Shown in pieces: positions 6,656 to 13,904 of a stretch of 23,979 nucleotides of DNA. A program made the position numbers and the translations under genes. Under the pieces are notes generated by a model that ran no database searches, had not been told where the DNA came from, and saw nothing but the letters and a program-made list of their open reading frames with translations. The stretch is from positions 1-23,979 of the forward strand of contig CAZKFL010000034.1 in NCBI GenBank assembly GCA_964552055.1. The letters are read 5' to 3'. Source of the stretch: VGMD01 sp964552055 (GTDB lineage Bacteria > Chlamydiota > Chlamydiia > Chlamydiales > 2-12-FULL-49-11). Positions within the stretch are counted from its first letter, which is position 1. Every line of letters starts with the position of its first letter.

Positions 6656-8047
6656 ATGGAAATCATTAGAACATCAACTCCTGGTTGGGCAGAACGTGCG
6701 ATAGCGGAGTTAGAAAAGGGAAGTAACATTGATATCCTTCAGGATACAGAAGATAGTTCTCTGATAGGTGCTGCTCAAGAGCAATTAAGTCGTCATGAAA
6801 TTTCTCAACATGTCAGACTAGACTTGTTTTCAAAATTAAGTCCAACTGTTCAAAAAGTGCTTTCATTTAATGTAACTATCTTATGTAAATCAAGCAGTGA
6901 AGCCACTTCTATTGATATTCCGGCAACTGTTTTAAAAACTTCTGCTTTATTAAGCAAAACATTCGATCAACTTTTTAAAAAAGAGCTTCTTCCCGAATTA
7001 TTGTTACCAACGGGAGTTGAAAAGGAGACGTTTCAGCTTTATTTAAACGCTCTTAATGGTGATTTAGAGGTCTTAAAAATAGATGGTTGCAAGCTTGTTG
7101 AAGTAATTGAATTGTGCAACTATTTAGGGGATATCTCGCTTCAATCCAAATTACGAGGTCTTGTTTGGGAAAACATTCCCAAGGAATCCATTACATTGGA
7201 AGAAGCGTTGGAAGCTATTAAATTTGCAACATCTCCTTTTAATGATATGCCAACAATCAGATATATTATTAAATTGGCTGAATCTCAATCGGATCCTATT
7301 TCATATCTTGCAATATTAAATGCTATATCAACTTGTGGGTGGTCTCCTGAAGATAAGCGGCTGGTTCTATCGAAATTGGCTCCAGATTACCTTGAAAAAA
7401 TTATAGAAATTTCTGATCCTGCTCAATTTGCTCAAAAACTTATCGAAATTAAAGATATTATTAGTGATATCCCATTAGATATGAAGATAAGTAATAGTCT
7501 AGGATTTTCTGATACACACTTTTCTATCCTTGTTTCTCAGCTTCCTCAAATAGTTACTATTAAGCTCTCAAATTTACCTTCAATTACGACGATACCTCCC
7601 GGTCTTGCCACCCTAAGTAGCTGCTCAATTTATCAATGTGAAAAGCTCATGGAAATAACGGCGCTAGGAGAAGCTCCCCTAAAGAGCTTAATTCTTAATT
7701 ATCTACCTATAACGGCTATTTCAATACCACTGCCGCTGCTTGAAAACTGCGAAATAGCAGATTGTGATTATCTAAAAGATTTAGGATCTCTTAGTCACTG
7801 TCGACTTCTTAAAGTGCTGAAGTTAAAGCGAGTGAATTGCGCTGTTTTTCCGTCCGAACTCATTAGTCTTAGTCGTCTTGATCTCTCAAATTGCCATCGC
7901 TTTTCAAATATTGATTTAAGGGGTTCTCCTACAATTAGCCGATTGACAATTGATAGTTGCGAAGGTCTTGAAGTGATATCTGGAGTCAATGAAGAAACGT
8001 GCCAAATTGTGCCTGTTACTCGCCCAAGGTTCCGCATAGTTAAATAG
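6656..8047 (+). CDS. BTB/Skp1-like domain plus leucine-rich-repeat protein, probable host-directed effector
   Basis: A 463-residue protein with eukaryotic-like architecture. Residues about 71-175 read as a BTB/POZ or Skp1 fold: 'FNVTILCKSS', then 'IPATVLKTSALLSKTF', then 'LLLPTGVEKETFQLYL', then 'LVEVIELCNYLGDISLQ', which parallels the Skp1 'ANYLDI' helix. Residues 176-290 are a helical linker. Residues about 295-442 are irregular leucine-rich repeats with Cys/Asn positions (for example 'LKSLILNYLPITAI', 'LSRLDLSNCHRF'). In eukaryotes BTB and Skp1 proteins dock substrates to cullin ubiquitin ligases. Amoeba-associated chlamydiae are known for expanded BTB-box and LRR families thought to act on host ubiquitination. 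No signal peptide is present, as expected for type III export. Domain calls are by eye. Confidence 0.65.
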   Translation: MEIIRTSTPGWAERAIAELEKGSNIDILQDTEDSSLIGAAQEQLSRHEISQHVRLDLFSKLSPTVQKVLSFNVTILCKSSSEATSIDIPATVLKTSALLSKTFDQLFKKELLPELLLPTGVEKETFQLYLNALNGDLEVLKIDGCKLVEVIELCNYLGDISLQSKLRGLVWENIPKESITLEEALEAIKFATSPFNDMPTIRYIIKLAESQSDPISYLAILNAISTCGWSPEDKRLVLSKLAPDYLEKIIEISDPAQFAQKLIEIKDIISDIPLDMKISNSLGFSDTHFSILVSQLPQIVTIKLSNLPSITTIPPGLATLSSCSIYQCEKLMEITALGEAPLKSLILNYLPITAISIPLPLLENCEIADCDYLKDLGSLSHCRLLKVLKLKRVNCAVFPSELISLSRLDLSNCHRFSNIDLRGSPTISRLTIDSCEGLEVISGVNEETCQIVPVTRPRFRIVK

Positions 8048-8104
8048 CCCTGTCTTGAATAGCGGATCGTGTTTAGAGACTTATCTAATTTTAGGGCAGG
8101 TCGC

Positions 8105-8116
8105 GAGGAGCTCCTC
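8105..8116. repeat. Perfect 12-bp palindrome in convergent spacer
   Basis: GAGGAGCTCCTC is perfectly self-complementary. It lies in the 175-bp spacer between the BTB-LRR gene and the end of obgE, where both transcripts converge. No T-run follows directly, so it is only a weak terminator candidate. Nothing else was recognised in 8048-8222. Confidence 0.35.
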
Positions 8117-8222
8117 ATTATGCTAGAAATTTTGCTTCTGAATGAGGGTGTCGAACTGGTAATGAAGTCAAAAATTCTCTCCTAAAATTAAATATAAAAC
8201 TCTCGAGTTTCAAATATGGATA

Positions 8223-9386
8223 TTAGTCAATACTTACAGGTGACTGGAGCGACTTTAGATAGTCAAAGGTGATTGTTGCATTTTGGGTTTTTGGTGCGCC
8301 TGCCATGTTGCGCATTGCTTTTATGAATGGCTCTAGATTTTGTTTTTCTTTAGCGGAAATTGGGAATATGGTTTCTTTAGGGAAGGGGTAGTTTTGCATG
8401 AATTGTTTTAAGTGGCCTTCAGCTTCTGGTAAATCAGATTTATTCAGAGCGACAATAAAGGGTTTTTCTAGAAGAGTTGGGTCATAAAGCTCAAGTTCTT
8501 CTCGTAAGAGATTTAAGTCGTGTAGAGGGTCATCTTCATGCTCTTTAGCTAGGTCTACAACAAAGATAAGGACTTTAGTCCGCTCGATGTGTCTTAAGAA
8601 TTCTATCCCAAGTCCACGGCCGATGTGGGCATCTTTAATTATACCTGGTATGTCGGCTAGATAAATTCTTGAGTAATTATCAAATTCTATGTAGCTAAGA
8701 TTTGGTTTCAGAGTTGTAAATGGGTAGTCACCAATTTTAACTTGAGTCGCTGTTAGGGCATTTAGAAGTGTTGACTTTCCTGCATTCGGAAGGCCTACAA
8801 ATCCTATGTCCGCAATTAGTTTCAATTCAAACTCGAGTTGCATGGATATGCCTGGCTTACCGGGAGTAGCAATATTCGGAGTTCTATTTGTTGGGGTTTT
8901 AAAATGGTCATTACCAAGTCCGCCCTTGCCGCCTTCGCAGATAACAAATTGTTCGCCGTCTTTAATAAGATCCCGAATCACTTCACCTGTGCTTAAATCT
9001 TTGATAAGTGTTCCGCAAGGAACCTTAATGATTCTGTCTAAACCTTTCTTTCCTTGGCATTGACATGTTCCGCCATCTGCACCATTTTCCGCTTTTACGA
9101 TTCGAGTGTTGCGGAAATGATCAAGTGATAAAAGATCTTTTGAAACCTGAATTATAATCGAGCCACCTTTTCCGCCGTTTCCGCCAGAAGGTCCGCCTTT
9201 TGCTAAAAACCGAGTGCGAATCCAGGCAACTTTGCCATTACCGCCTCTTCCAGCTGACAGAGTCAAAATAACTTTATCTATGTAAGAATGACGATTCGAG
9301 TCTTTTTTTTTGGGAGGAGTGATCTCCTCCACATCATCAAAGACGCTTTCATCAAAAACATTATCTAGCTCTGTCTCTACTAACAT
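8223..9386 (-). CDS. obgE: Obg/CgtA GTPase
   Basis: A 387-residue essential GTPase involved in 50S ribosome assembly and stress signalling. The glycine-rich Obg fold covers about 35-190 (for example 'KGGPSGGNGGKGG' at 63-75). The G domain has G1 GLPNAGKST (198-206), G2 threonines near 224-225, G3 DIPG (245-248), G4 NKSD (315-318) and G5 SAK (344-346). Most Obg proteins begin right at the Obg fold; this one has about 34 extra acidic residues in front (MLVETELDNVFDESVFDD and on), with no internal Met that would allow a shorter start. Its ATG overlaps the rpmA stop (TAATG), so L27 and Obg are translationally coupled. This rplU-rpmA-obgE order is widespread in bacteria. Confidence 0.95.
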   Translation of the reverse strand: MLVETELDNVFDESVFDDVEEITPPKKKDSNRHSYIDKVILTLSAGRGGNGKVAWIRTRFLAKGGPSGGNGGKGGSIIIQVSKDLLSLDHFRNTRIVKAENGADGGTCQCQGKKGLDRIIKVPCGTLIKDLSTGEVIRDLIKDGEQFVICEGGKGGLGNDHFKTPTNRTPNIATPGKPGISMQLEFELKLIADIGFVGLPNAGKSTLLNALTATQVKIGDYPFTTLKPNLSYIEFDNYSRIYLADIPGIIKDAHIGRGLGIEFLRHIERTKVLIFVVDLAKEHEDDPLHDLNLLREELELYDPTLLEKPFIVALNKSDLPEAEGHLKQFMQNYPFPKETIFPISAKEKQNLEPFIKAMRNMAGAPKTQNATITFDYLKSLQSPVSID

Positions 9387-9628
9387 TATTTAACCGAAAC
9401 AACCCGTTTTTTGCCTTCTGAGAAAATTACTTTTCCGTCTCTTAAAGCAAATAAAGTTCTGTCAGAACCCATTCCTACGCCTAGACCTGGATGATAAGCT
9501 GTCCCTCTTTGACGAATAATGATATTACCTGCAATAACTTCTTGTCCGCCGAATTTCTTGACCCCAAGTCTTTGTGATCTTGAATCTCTGCCGTTTCTAG
9601 AAGAACCTTGACCTTTCTTATGTGCCAT
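9386..9628 (-). CDS. rpmA: 50S ribosomal protein L27
   Basis: An 80-residue protein starting MAHKKGQGSSRNGRDSRSQR, with the typical 'GGQEVIAGNIIIRQRGT' and 'HPGLGVGMGSDRTLFAL' segments. L27 sits near the peptidyl-transferase centre, and its N-terminal tail contacts tRNA. The N-terminus begins directly with MAHKKG, so there is no cleavable Firmicutes-type leader. It overlaps the stop of rplU by TAATG and that of obgE in the same way, giving a tightly coupled trio. Confidence 0.97.
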   Translation of the reverse strand: MAHKKGQGSSRNGRDSRSQRLGVKKFGGQEVIAGNIIIRQRGTAYHPGLGVGMGSDRTLFALRDGKVIFSEGKKRVVSVK

Positions 9629-9945
9629 TATTTCGCTCCTTCAATTGCCGTAATCTTTACTCTTGAAAGGCTTTGACGATGTCCCTTTCCTCTTCGACAA
9701 TTTTTACGTTTTTTATACTTGAAAACATAAAGTTTGTCATCTCTGAATTGTTCTACAATTTCACCTTTTACAGTTGCGCCTACAAGAAGGGGAGCCCCAA
9801 CTTTTATAGAATCGCCTGTAGAAAGTAGTAAAACTTCTTCAAACATAACAACACTAGCATTTTCGCCTGGTAGTTTTTGGACGTCGATCATATCGCCTTC
9901 TTTTACGCGATACTGTTTATTTCCTGTTTGGATGATTGCATACAT
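9628..9945 (-). CDS. rplU: 50S ribosomal protein L21
   Basis: A 105-residue protein starting MYAIIQTGNKQYRVKEGD and ending in the family's basic C-terminal part (KYKKRKNCRRGKGHRQ). A longer frame from 9960 adds MRFIT, but the sequence there (ATGAGGTTTATC) supplies the Shine-Dalgarno (GAGG, about 9 bases before the inner ATG), and L21 proteins conventionally start MYAII, so 9945 is preferred. It binds 23S rRNA during 50S assembly. It is the first gene of the L21-L27-Obg unit, and the metal-transporter permease ends 33 bases upstream. Confidence 0.96.
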   Translation of the reverse strand: MYAIIQTGNKQYRVKEGDMIDVQKLPGENASVVMFEEVLLLSTGDSIKVGAPLLVGATVKGEIVEQFRDDKLYVFKYKKRKNCRRGKGHRQSLSRVKITAIEGAK

Positions 9946-9970
9946 AGTGATAAACCTCATTCTTTAATGG

Positions 9971-9990
9971 CCGTTCATTATATAGAACGG
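9971..9990 (-). repeat. Inverted repeat between the permease end and rplU
   Basis: CCGTTC (9971-9976), loop ATTATATA, GAACGG (9985-9990): a perfect 6-bp stem spanning the permease stop codon, about 25 bases before the rplU start. No T-run follows on the minus strand. It could be a weak terminator or attenuator separating transporter and ribosomal genes, or an L21-operon leader structure. Confidence 0.4.
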
Positions 9991-10814
9991 TTCTTTAGAG
10001 GTAAAGATAAAAAATAAATAAGAGAGGTTGTTAGGGCAATTGTAGCTCCTGGAGGCCAGTTAAATGAGTAGGATAAAAAAATTCCTATAAAGGTAAATAG
10101 AAGTGAAAGGGCTACCGAAAGACAAATCATTTTTGAAAGTCTTTTTGTAAAAAGGTTTGCAATCGCTGCAGGAAGGCAGAGCATAGCAATAACCAAAATA
10201 GCGCCTATAGTCTGAATCATTAAAACTACGGTTATCGCAACAAGTGACAAAAGAATAAAATAAATGCCTGTAACATTTTGTTTTTGAAGGTAGGCCTGCG
10301 TCTCATCAAATGAAATTGCAAGAAAGCGTTTATGGAAAATTAAACAAATGATTAACACAAAAAGATCTAGGCATAAAAGCATTTTTACGTCGTCTCCGCT
10401 TGCCCAAAGAAGATTCCCAAATAAAAAATCCATTAATTGTGTGTTCGTGTTGGGAACAACTGCAATTAATATTACACCAATTGCCATTCCAAATGACCAA
10501 ATAGCTGCAATAACAGTGTCTTCTCGTTCTTTATAATAAAGATGAGAGGCGCCAATAATGAGCCCAAAAAACATTGCTGAAACAAGTGAGCCAAGAAGTG
10601 GCGTAAAAATAACCATTCCCGTTAGATAGTTTAAAAAAACAAATAGGCCAATTCCGCCTAAAACAGCGTGGGAGATGCTGCCGCTGATAAAAACAATCCT
10701 CTTTGAAACGACATATGGCCCTACAATTCCGCTTGCGAATGCGGCAGTTAACCCAGCAAATAGAGCTACGCTTAAAAATGGGTTGAGTAAAAGCGCTTGC
10801 CAAAAACTGATCAT
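9978..10814 (-). CDS. ABC-3 family metal transporter permease (ZnuB/MntB/TroC-like)
   Basis: A 278-residue polytopic membrane protein with about eight hydrophobic segments. ABC-3 hallmarks are visible: 'GPYVVSKRIVFISGSISHAVLGGIG' region (about 32-56, containing the conserved SH pair), 'EDTVIAAIWSFGMAIGV' (about 97-113), and 'GAILVIAMLCLPAAIA' (about 204-219). It forms the channel that moves zinc or manganese/iron across the inner membrane. Its ATG overlaps the ATPase stop by four bases (ATGA), showing tight coupling. Chlamydiae carry more than one such system and the metal cannot be fixed from the permease sequence alone. Confidence 0.92.
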   Translation of the reverse strand: MISFWQALLLNPFLSVALFAGLTAAFASGIVGPYVVSKRIVFISGSISHAVLGGIGLFVFLNYLTGMVIFTPLLGSLVSAMFFGLIIGASHLYYKEREDTVIAAIWSFGMAIGVILIAVVPNTNTQLMDFLFGNLLWASGDDVKMLLCLDLFVLIICLIFHKRFLAISFDETQAYLQKQNVTGIYFILLSLVAITVVLMIQTIGAILVIAMLCLPAAIANLFTKRLSKMICLSVALSLLFTFIGIFLSYSFNWPPGATIALTTSLIYFLSLPLKNRSI

Positions 10815-11524
10815 AGGTTAATTCCTGGATGGTAAACGCCCATAGCGTAATGTTTGCAGAGTTGGCCGCTTGGAATTATGGTCGCTGTAGTTGATATGCA
10901 GACGGCTTCATCAATTGATTGTGTCATTTCAGATAGTGAGTGAGTAACCATTAGTATTGTTTTCTTTCCTCTAATTTCTTGGAGCTTGTTTTGAATAAAT
11001 GTAGATGCTTCCAAATCAAGTCCGCTTGTTGGTTCGTCAAGAAGAAGTATGTCAGGGTCACAAAGAAGAGCTCTTGCAAGCAGGGTTCTTTGTCTTTGTC
11101 CTCCTGAAAGTGACCCGATTGTTCGGTTTTTTAGATTCAGTATTCCAAGGGAATCAAGCAATGAAAGAGCATGATCTTTTACAGCTTTAGGAAATTTTCC
11201 GTACCAAGAAAGTTTTGACATCTCTCCCATTAAAACACACTCTAAAACAGTGAGAGGAAAGAGCGAATCGAAAAAAAGAGTTTGTGGGACATAGCCGATC
11301 GAGCAACGCATTTCTTTGGGAGACGCATCTTGAATAAAAATTGAGCCAGAGCTTGGTGCTAGAAGTCCCATAACCAGTTTTAAAAGGGTTGTTTTTCCTC
11401 CGCCGTTAGGGCCAAGAAGGATGTAAAAACCGCCCTTTGCAAAAGAGAGCGAAATATTCTTCAATATCATGACTTCTCTATACTTAAAGGAGACGTTTTT
11501 TATTTCAATGAGTGGTTGTTGCAT
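10811..11524 (-). CDS. Metal ABC transporter ATP-binding protein
   Basis: A 237-residue ABC ATPase that powers the adjacent permease. Walker A GPNGGGKT (38-45), Q-loop glutamine in 'YVPQTLF' (Q81), signature LSGGQRQR (139-146), Walker B ILLLDE (159-164) and the switch histidine in 'MVTHSLSE'. The length is usual for the ZnuC/MntA/TroB group. Its 5' end overlaps the 3' end of the binding-protein gene by 20 bases and its 3' end overlaps the permease start, so the three subunits form one transcription unit. Confidence 0.95.
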   Translation of the reverse strand: MQQPLIEIKNVSFKYREVMILKNISLSFAKGGFYILLGPNGGGKTTLLKLVMGLLAPSSGSIFIQDASPKEMRCSIGYVPQTLFFDSLFPLTVLECVLMGEMSKLSWYGKFPKAVKDHALSLLDSLGILNLKNRTIGSLSGGQRQRTLLARALLCDPDILLLDEPTSGLDLEASTFIQNKLQEIRGKKTILMVTHSLSEMTQSIDEAVCISTTATIIPSGQLCKHYAMGVYHPGINL

Positions 11525-12377
11525 GAGATCCGCTCATATAGGTTTCTAAAAGCACCATTGTTTCTATGTAGTTTTTCTTATAAGGATCTACTGAATACAT
11601 GGGGACTGAAAGTACTTCTGCTAAAATTTTTGCCGCTTTATTGGAATGTTGTGGTTGTGTGAATATTCCAATAATGTCACTTTGGTGGGTTTTTAGGTCT
11701 GCAAGTAGGTGGGTTAAATCTTTTGGTCTTGGTTCTTTGCCTTCATCAGGTTCGATCACAAATTGCGTAATGTGATAGCGCTTACAAAAATATGTGTAGG
11801 CCCCATGAGATGTGACAAGAATTTTATTCTTAAGAGGTTTTAGTGAGGTTTGAAAAACTTCGTCTAATTTAATGAGTTTGTCTCGAAGCTGTGTATAATT
11901 TTTTTCAAACTGATCTTTTTTTTCAGGAATTAATAGCGAAAGGGAGTCGCAAATTACTTTTGCTTGTTTAATATCTAGAATTGGATCGAGCCAGTAATGC
12001 GTGTCAATTCCGCTGCAACCATGATGGTGGTGGTCACAAGTAGTTAGCCTTTCAAAATTCTGAGAAAGTGAAACTGCCTTTAGTTTCGCATTTACTGTCT
12101 TTAATTTTTTCAAGAGCGGTGATTCAAACCCTTCGCCAATGGTAAACCATATTCGAGCGTGCTCAAAATCGGTAAGATCCCGTTGTCTCGGCTCCCAATT
12201 ATGGGGGTCAACATAGGCGGGTAGTACGCATTTTGCGATAACAGAATCGCCGGCTATTTCTTCAACCATTGAGACGTAAGGCTCTACACTTAAAAGGATT
12301 AGTGGTTTTTCGGAGTGAGATTCTTTTTGTTTTGCGCACCCAAATAGGCAGAGCAGAAGAAGTAAATATTTTTTCAT
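11505..12377 (-). CDS. Metal-binding lipoprotein of the ABC transporter (ZnuA/TroA-like, cluster A-I)
   Basis: A 290-residue solute-binding protein. The chosen start (MKKYLLLLLCLFGC) gives a lipoprotein signal with lipobox LFGC and lipidated C14; a longer frame from 12395 only adds MVYNWR ahead of the signal. Likely metal ligands are H59 (DPHNWEP), H127 (THYWLDP), H191 (SHGAY) and D264 (SVDPY), the usual three-His-plus-Asp/Glu set of the family. A short His-rich loop, CDHHHHGC (114-121), is typical of zinc-capturing members and favours zinc, though manganese or iron is not excluded. It captures metal outside the inner membrane and hands it to the permease. A palindrome lies just upstream (12413-12433). 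Confidence 0.92.
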   Translation of the reverse strand: MKKYLLLLLCLFGCAKQKESHSEKPLILLSVEPYVSMVEEIAGDSVIAKCVLPAYVDPHNWEPRQRDLTDFEHARIWFTIGEGFESPLLKKLKTVNAKLKAVSLSQNFERLTTCDHHHHGCSGIDTHYWLDPILDIKQAKVICDSLSLLIPEKKDQFEKNYTQLRDKLIKLDEVFQTSLKPLKNKILVTSHGAYTYFCKRYHITQFVIEPDEGKEPRPKDLTHLLADLKTHQSDIIGIFTQPQHSNKAAKILAEVLSVPMYSVDPYKKNYIETMVLLETYMSGSHATTTH

Positions 12378-12412
12378 ACGCCAATTGTAAACCATCGTTA
12401 TGCTGAACGCAA

Positions 12413-12433
12413 CTCAAAAATGATTTTTTTGAG
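12413..12433 (-). promoter_or_regulatory. Inverted repeat upstream of the metal-transporter operon (possible operator)
   Basis: CTCAAAAA (12413-12420) and TTTTTGAG (12426-12433) form an 8-bp inverted repeat with a 5-base centre, about 36-56 bases upstream of the binding-protein ATG. Its position fits an operator for a metal-responsive repressor (Fur/Zur or DtxR class), but the sequence does not match a canonical box that I recognise, and A/T tracts make chance symmetry likely. Confidence 0.3.
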
Positions 12434-12464
12434 CTCTTTGGTTATAAAAAATCAAGCAAACGGC

Positions 12465-12494
12465 TTGCCTAAAAAAGATTTTTTCAGGTACTAT
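12465..12494 (+). promoter_or_regulatory. Promoter of the tRNA-Ser gene
   Basis: TTGCCT (12465-12470), an 18-base spacer, then TACTAT (12489-12494). The expected transcription start, near 12501, is about 7 bases before the mature tRNA 5' end. It also stands upstream of nrdR, 30 bases after the tRNA, which has no other obvious promoter. Confidence 0.55.
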
Positions 12495-12507
12495 CTTGTC
12501 ACTTTTT

Positions 12508-12595
12508 GGAGGGGTGTTCGAGTGGCTGATGGAGCACGCTTGGAAAGCGTGTATACGTTAATAGCGTATCGTGGGTTCAAATCCCACCCTCTCCG
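12508..12595 (+). tRNA. tRNA-Ser (anticodon GGA)
   Basis: Acceptor stem GGAGGGG (12508-12514) pairs with CCTCTCC (12588-12594) with one G-U, then discriminator G (12595). The anticodon stem CACGC/GCGTG encloses loop TTGGAAA with anticodon GGA at 12542-12544. A long variable arm (TATACG...CGTAT) follows, as in class II serine tRNAs, and the T-arm has GGTTCAAATCC. CCA is not encoded. Confidence 0.96.
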
Positions 12596-12624
12596 TAACT
12601 TAATAAAAAATATTGAGTGGATCT

Positions 12625-13077
12625 ATGAAGTGTCCCTACTGTGGCCATGAAGAGACTAAGGTCACCGATTCAAGAAATGCGTCTGAATCTAACTCCATTC
12701 GGAGAAGGCGTGAGTGTCTAAAATGTTTAAAAAGATTTACAACTTTTGAAACAGTCGACTTGCTTGTTCAGGTAAAAAAACGCGATGGTAGATATGAAGA
12801 ATTTCGTGTTGATAAATTAATTCGAGGCCTTGACTCTGCATGCAGACATACGCGGATCAGTCATGAGCAAGTCCTTGTAATTGCATCTGATGTAACTCAT
12901 GAAATAATGGAGCGTGGCGTAAAAGAGATCGATACTCTAACAATTGGAAAAATTGTTATGGAGAGTTTAAAAAAATTAGATACTATAGCTTATATTAGAT
13001 TTGCTTGCGTTTATAGACGGTTTAAGGATAAAGATGAACTCATGCATGCAATCGAAAGCGAGGAGAGGGGTATATAA
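12625..13077 (+). CDS. nrdR: Transcriptional repressor NrdR
   Basis: A 150-residue protein, the normal length for NrdR. A zinc ribbon at the N-terminus uses C3, C6, C31 and C34 (MKCPYCGHEE...RECLKCLKRF), followed by an ATP-cone domain from about 49 ('KKRDGRYEEFRVDKLIRGL'). NrdR senses ATP/dATP and represses ribonucleotide reductase genes through NrdR boxes. The ATG at 12625 is preferred over an in-frame TTG at 12613, because family members begin MKCP. It lies 30 bases after tRNA-Ser and the next gene starts one base after its stop, so it leads the long plus-strand run. Confidence 0.96.
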   Translation: MKCPYCGHEETKVTDSRNASESNSIRRRRECLKCLKRFTTFETVDLLVQVKKRDGRYEEFRVDKLIRGLDSACRHTRISHEQVLVIASDVTHEIMERGVKEIDTLTIGKIVMESLKKLDTIAYIRFACVYRRFKDKDELMHAIESEERGI

Positions 13078-13078
13078 T

Positions 13079-13444
13079 ATGGCGTTAACAAAAACTGAAA
13101 TAGAAGAATTTAAAGAGCAGTTGCTTTCTTTAAAGAGGAAGATTCAATTTTCTTTCGGTGCTACAGCTTCAGATGTGAAATCAGCTGACGATTCAAGAGG
13201 TGCAGCTCAACATCATGCAGACGAAGGGACGGAAGATTTTGACAGAACAATTAGTATCGAAATTGCTTCTAAAGGAAGTGATGTAATCAGGCAAATTGAT
13301 TATGCTTTAGAAAGAATAAAAGAAGGGACTTACGGCATTTGTGAAATTACCGGAGAAGATATTCCTAAAAAACGTCTTGAAGCAATCCCATACGCTGCAA
13401 TGACAAGAGATGCTCAGGAGAAAATTGAAAAGGGACTGGTCTAA
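13079..13444 (+). CDS. dksA: DksA/TraR-family protein with degenerate zinc finger
   Basis: A 121-residue protein. An N-terminal coiled-coil region (about 1-80) carries an acidic turn (HHADEGTEDFDRT, 45-57), followed by the family hallmark 'GTYGICEITGEDIPKKRL' and 'EAIPYAAMTRDAQEK'. DksA proteins enter the RNA polymerase secondary channel and tune transcription. In the standard four-cysteine finger the pattern is C-x2-C...C-x2-C; here only C88 remains, and the other three positions read T, T and A. Start 13079 has a good GAGGAG ribosome site inside the end of nrdR; the longer frame from 13001 lies within nrdR. It overlaps lspA by 35 bases. Confidence 0.9.
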   Translation: MALTKTEIEEFKEQLLSLKRKIQFSFGATASDVKSADDSRGAAQHHADEGTEDFDRTISIEIASKGSDVIRQIDYALERIKEGTYGICEITGEDIPKKRLEAIPYAAMTRDAQEKIEKGLV

Positions 13445-13904
13445 ACTACTACCTGTTTGCACTCTCTTAGTGGTGCTGATTGTCTTAGATTTCTATATAA
13501 AGAAATGGGTCAATTCCCCCTTTTTTGAATCTATTAATGTTTGGGAGAATTTTCTCGGAATAGAGTTTAACATTCAGTATGTGACAAATAGGGGTGCTGC
13601 TTGGGGTATGTTTGCCTCTTTTTTTAAACCTCTGCTTATTATTAGAATTTTTGTAATTCTAGGTCTTATTATTTATCTTTGGAAGGAAGCGCCCACATTA
13701 AAAAAAAGTTTGCCATTTGTTTTAATTTTAGCAGGAGCGATGGGAAATGTTTTGGATTCATTTCTTTATGGACATGTAATTGACATGTTTCATTTTATTA
13801 TTTGGGAAAAATCTTACGGGATATTTAACCTTGCCGATGCTATGATCTTTCTTGGTTGTTTAGGGCTAATATTTACACCTAAACAAGTAGCGCATGCAAA
13901 TTGA
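13410..13904 (+). CDS. lspA: Lipoprotein signal peptidase II
   Basis: A 164-residue inner-membrane aspartyl protease that removes signal peptides from prolipoproteins after lipidation. Four hydrophobic segments are present. Conserved blocks: 'NRGAAWGMF' (60-68), 'GAMGNVLDSFLYGHVIDMFHF' region with catalytic D125, and 'FNLADAMI' with catalytic D143. The usual 'N-x-x-D-R' has Ser instead of Arg (D116-S117). The first ATG (13410) lies inside dksA; a TTG at 13425 just behind AGGAG is an alternative start that would shorten it by five residues. Likely clients here include the metal-binding lipoprotein at 11505-12377. Confidence 0.95.
   Translation: MLRRKLKRDWSKLLPVCTLLVVLIVLDFYIKKWVNSPFFESINVWENFLGIEFNIQYVTNRGAAWGMFASFFKPLLIIRIFVILGLIIYLWKEAPTLKKSLPFVLILAGAMGNVLDSFLYGHVIDMFHFIIWEKSYGIFNLADAMIFLGCLGLIFTPKQVAHAN

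Noticed and set aside
12420..12650. 76-residue open frame across the tRNA
   Set aside because: It runs straight through the tRNA-Ser gene and the start of nrdR; it has no ribosome site and no protein-like pattern.
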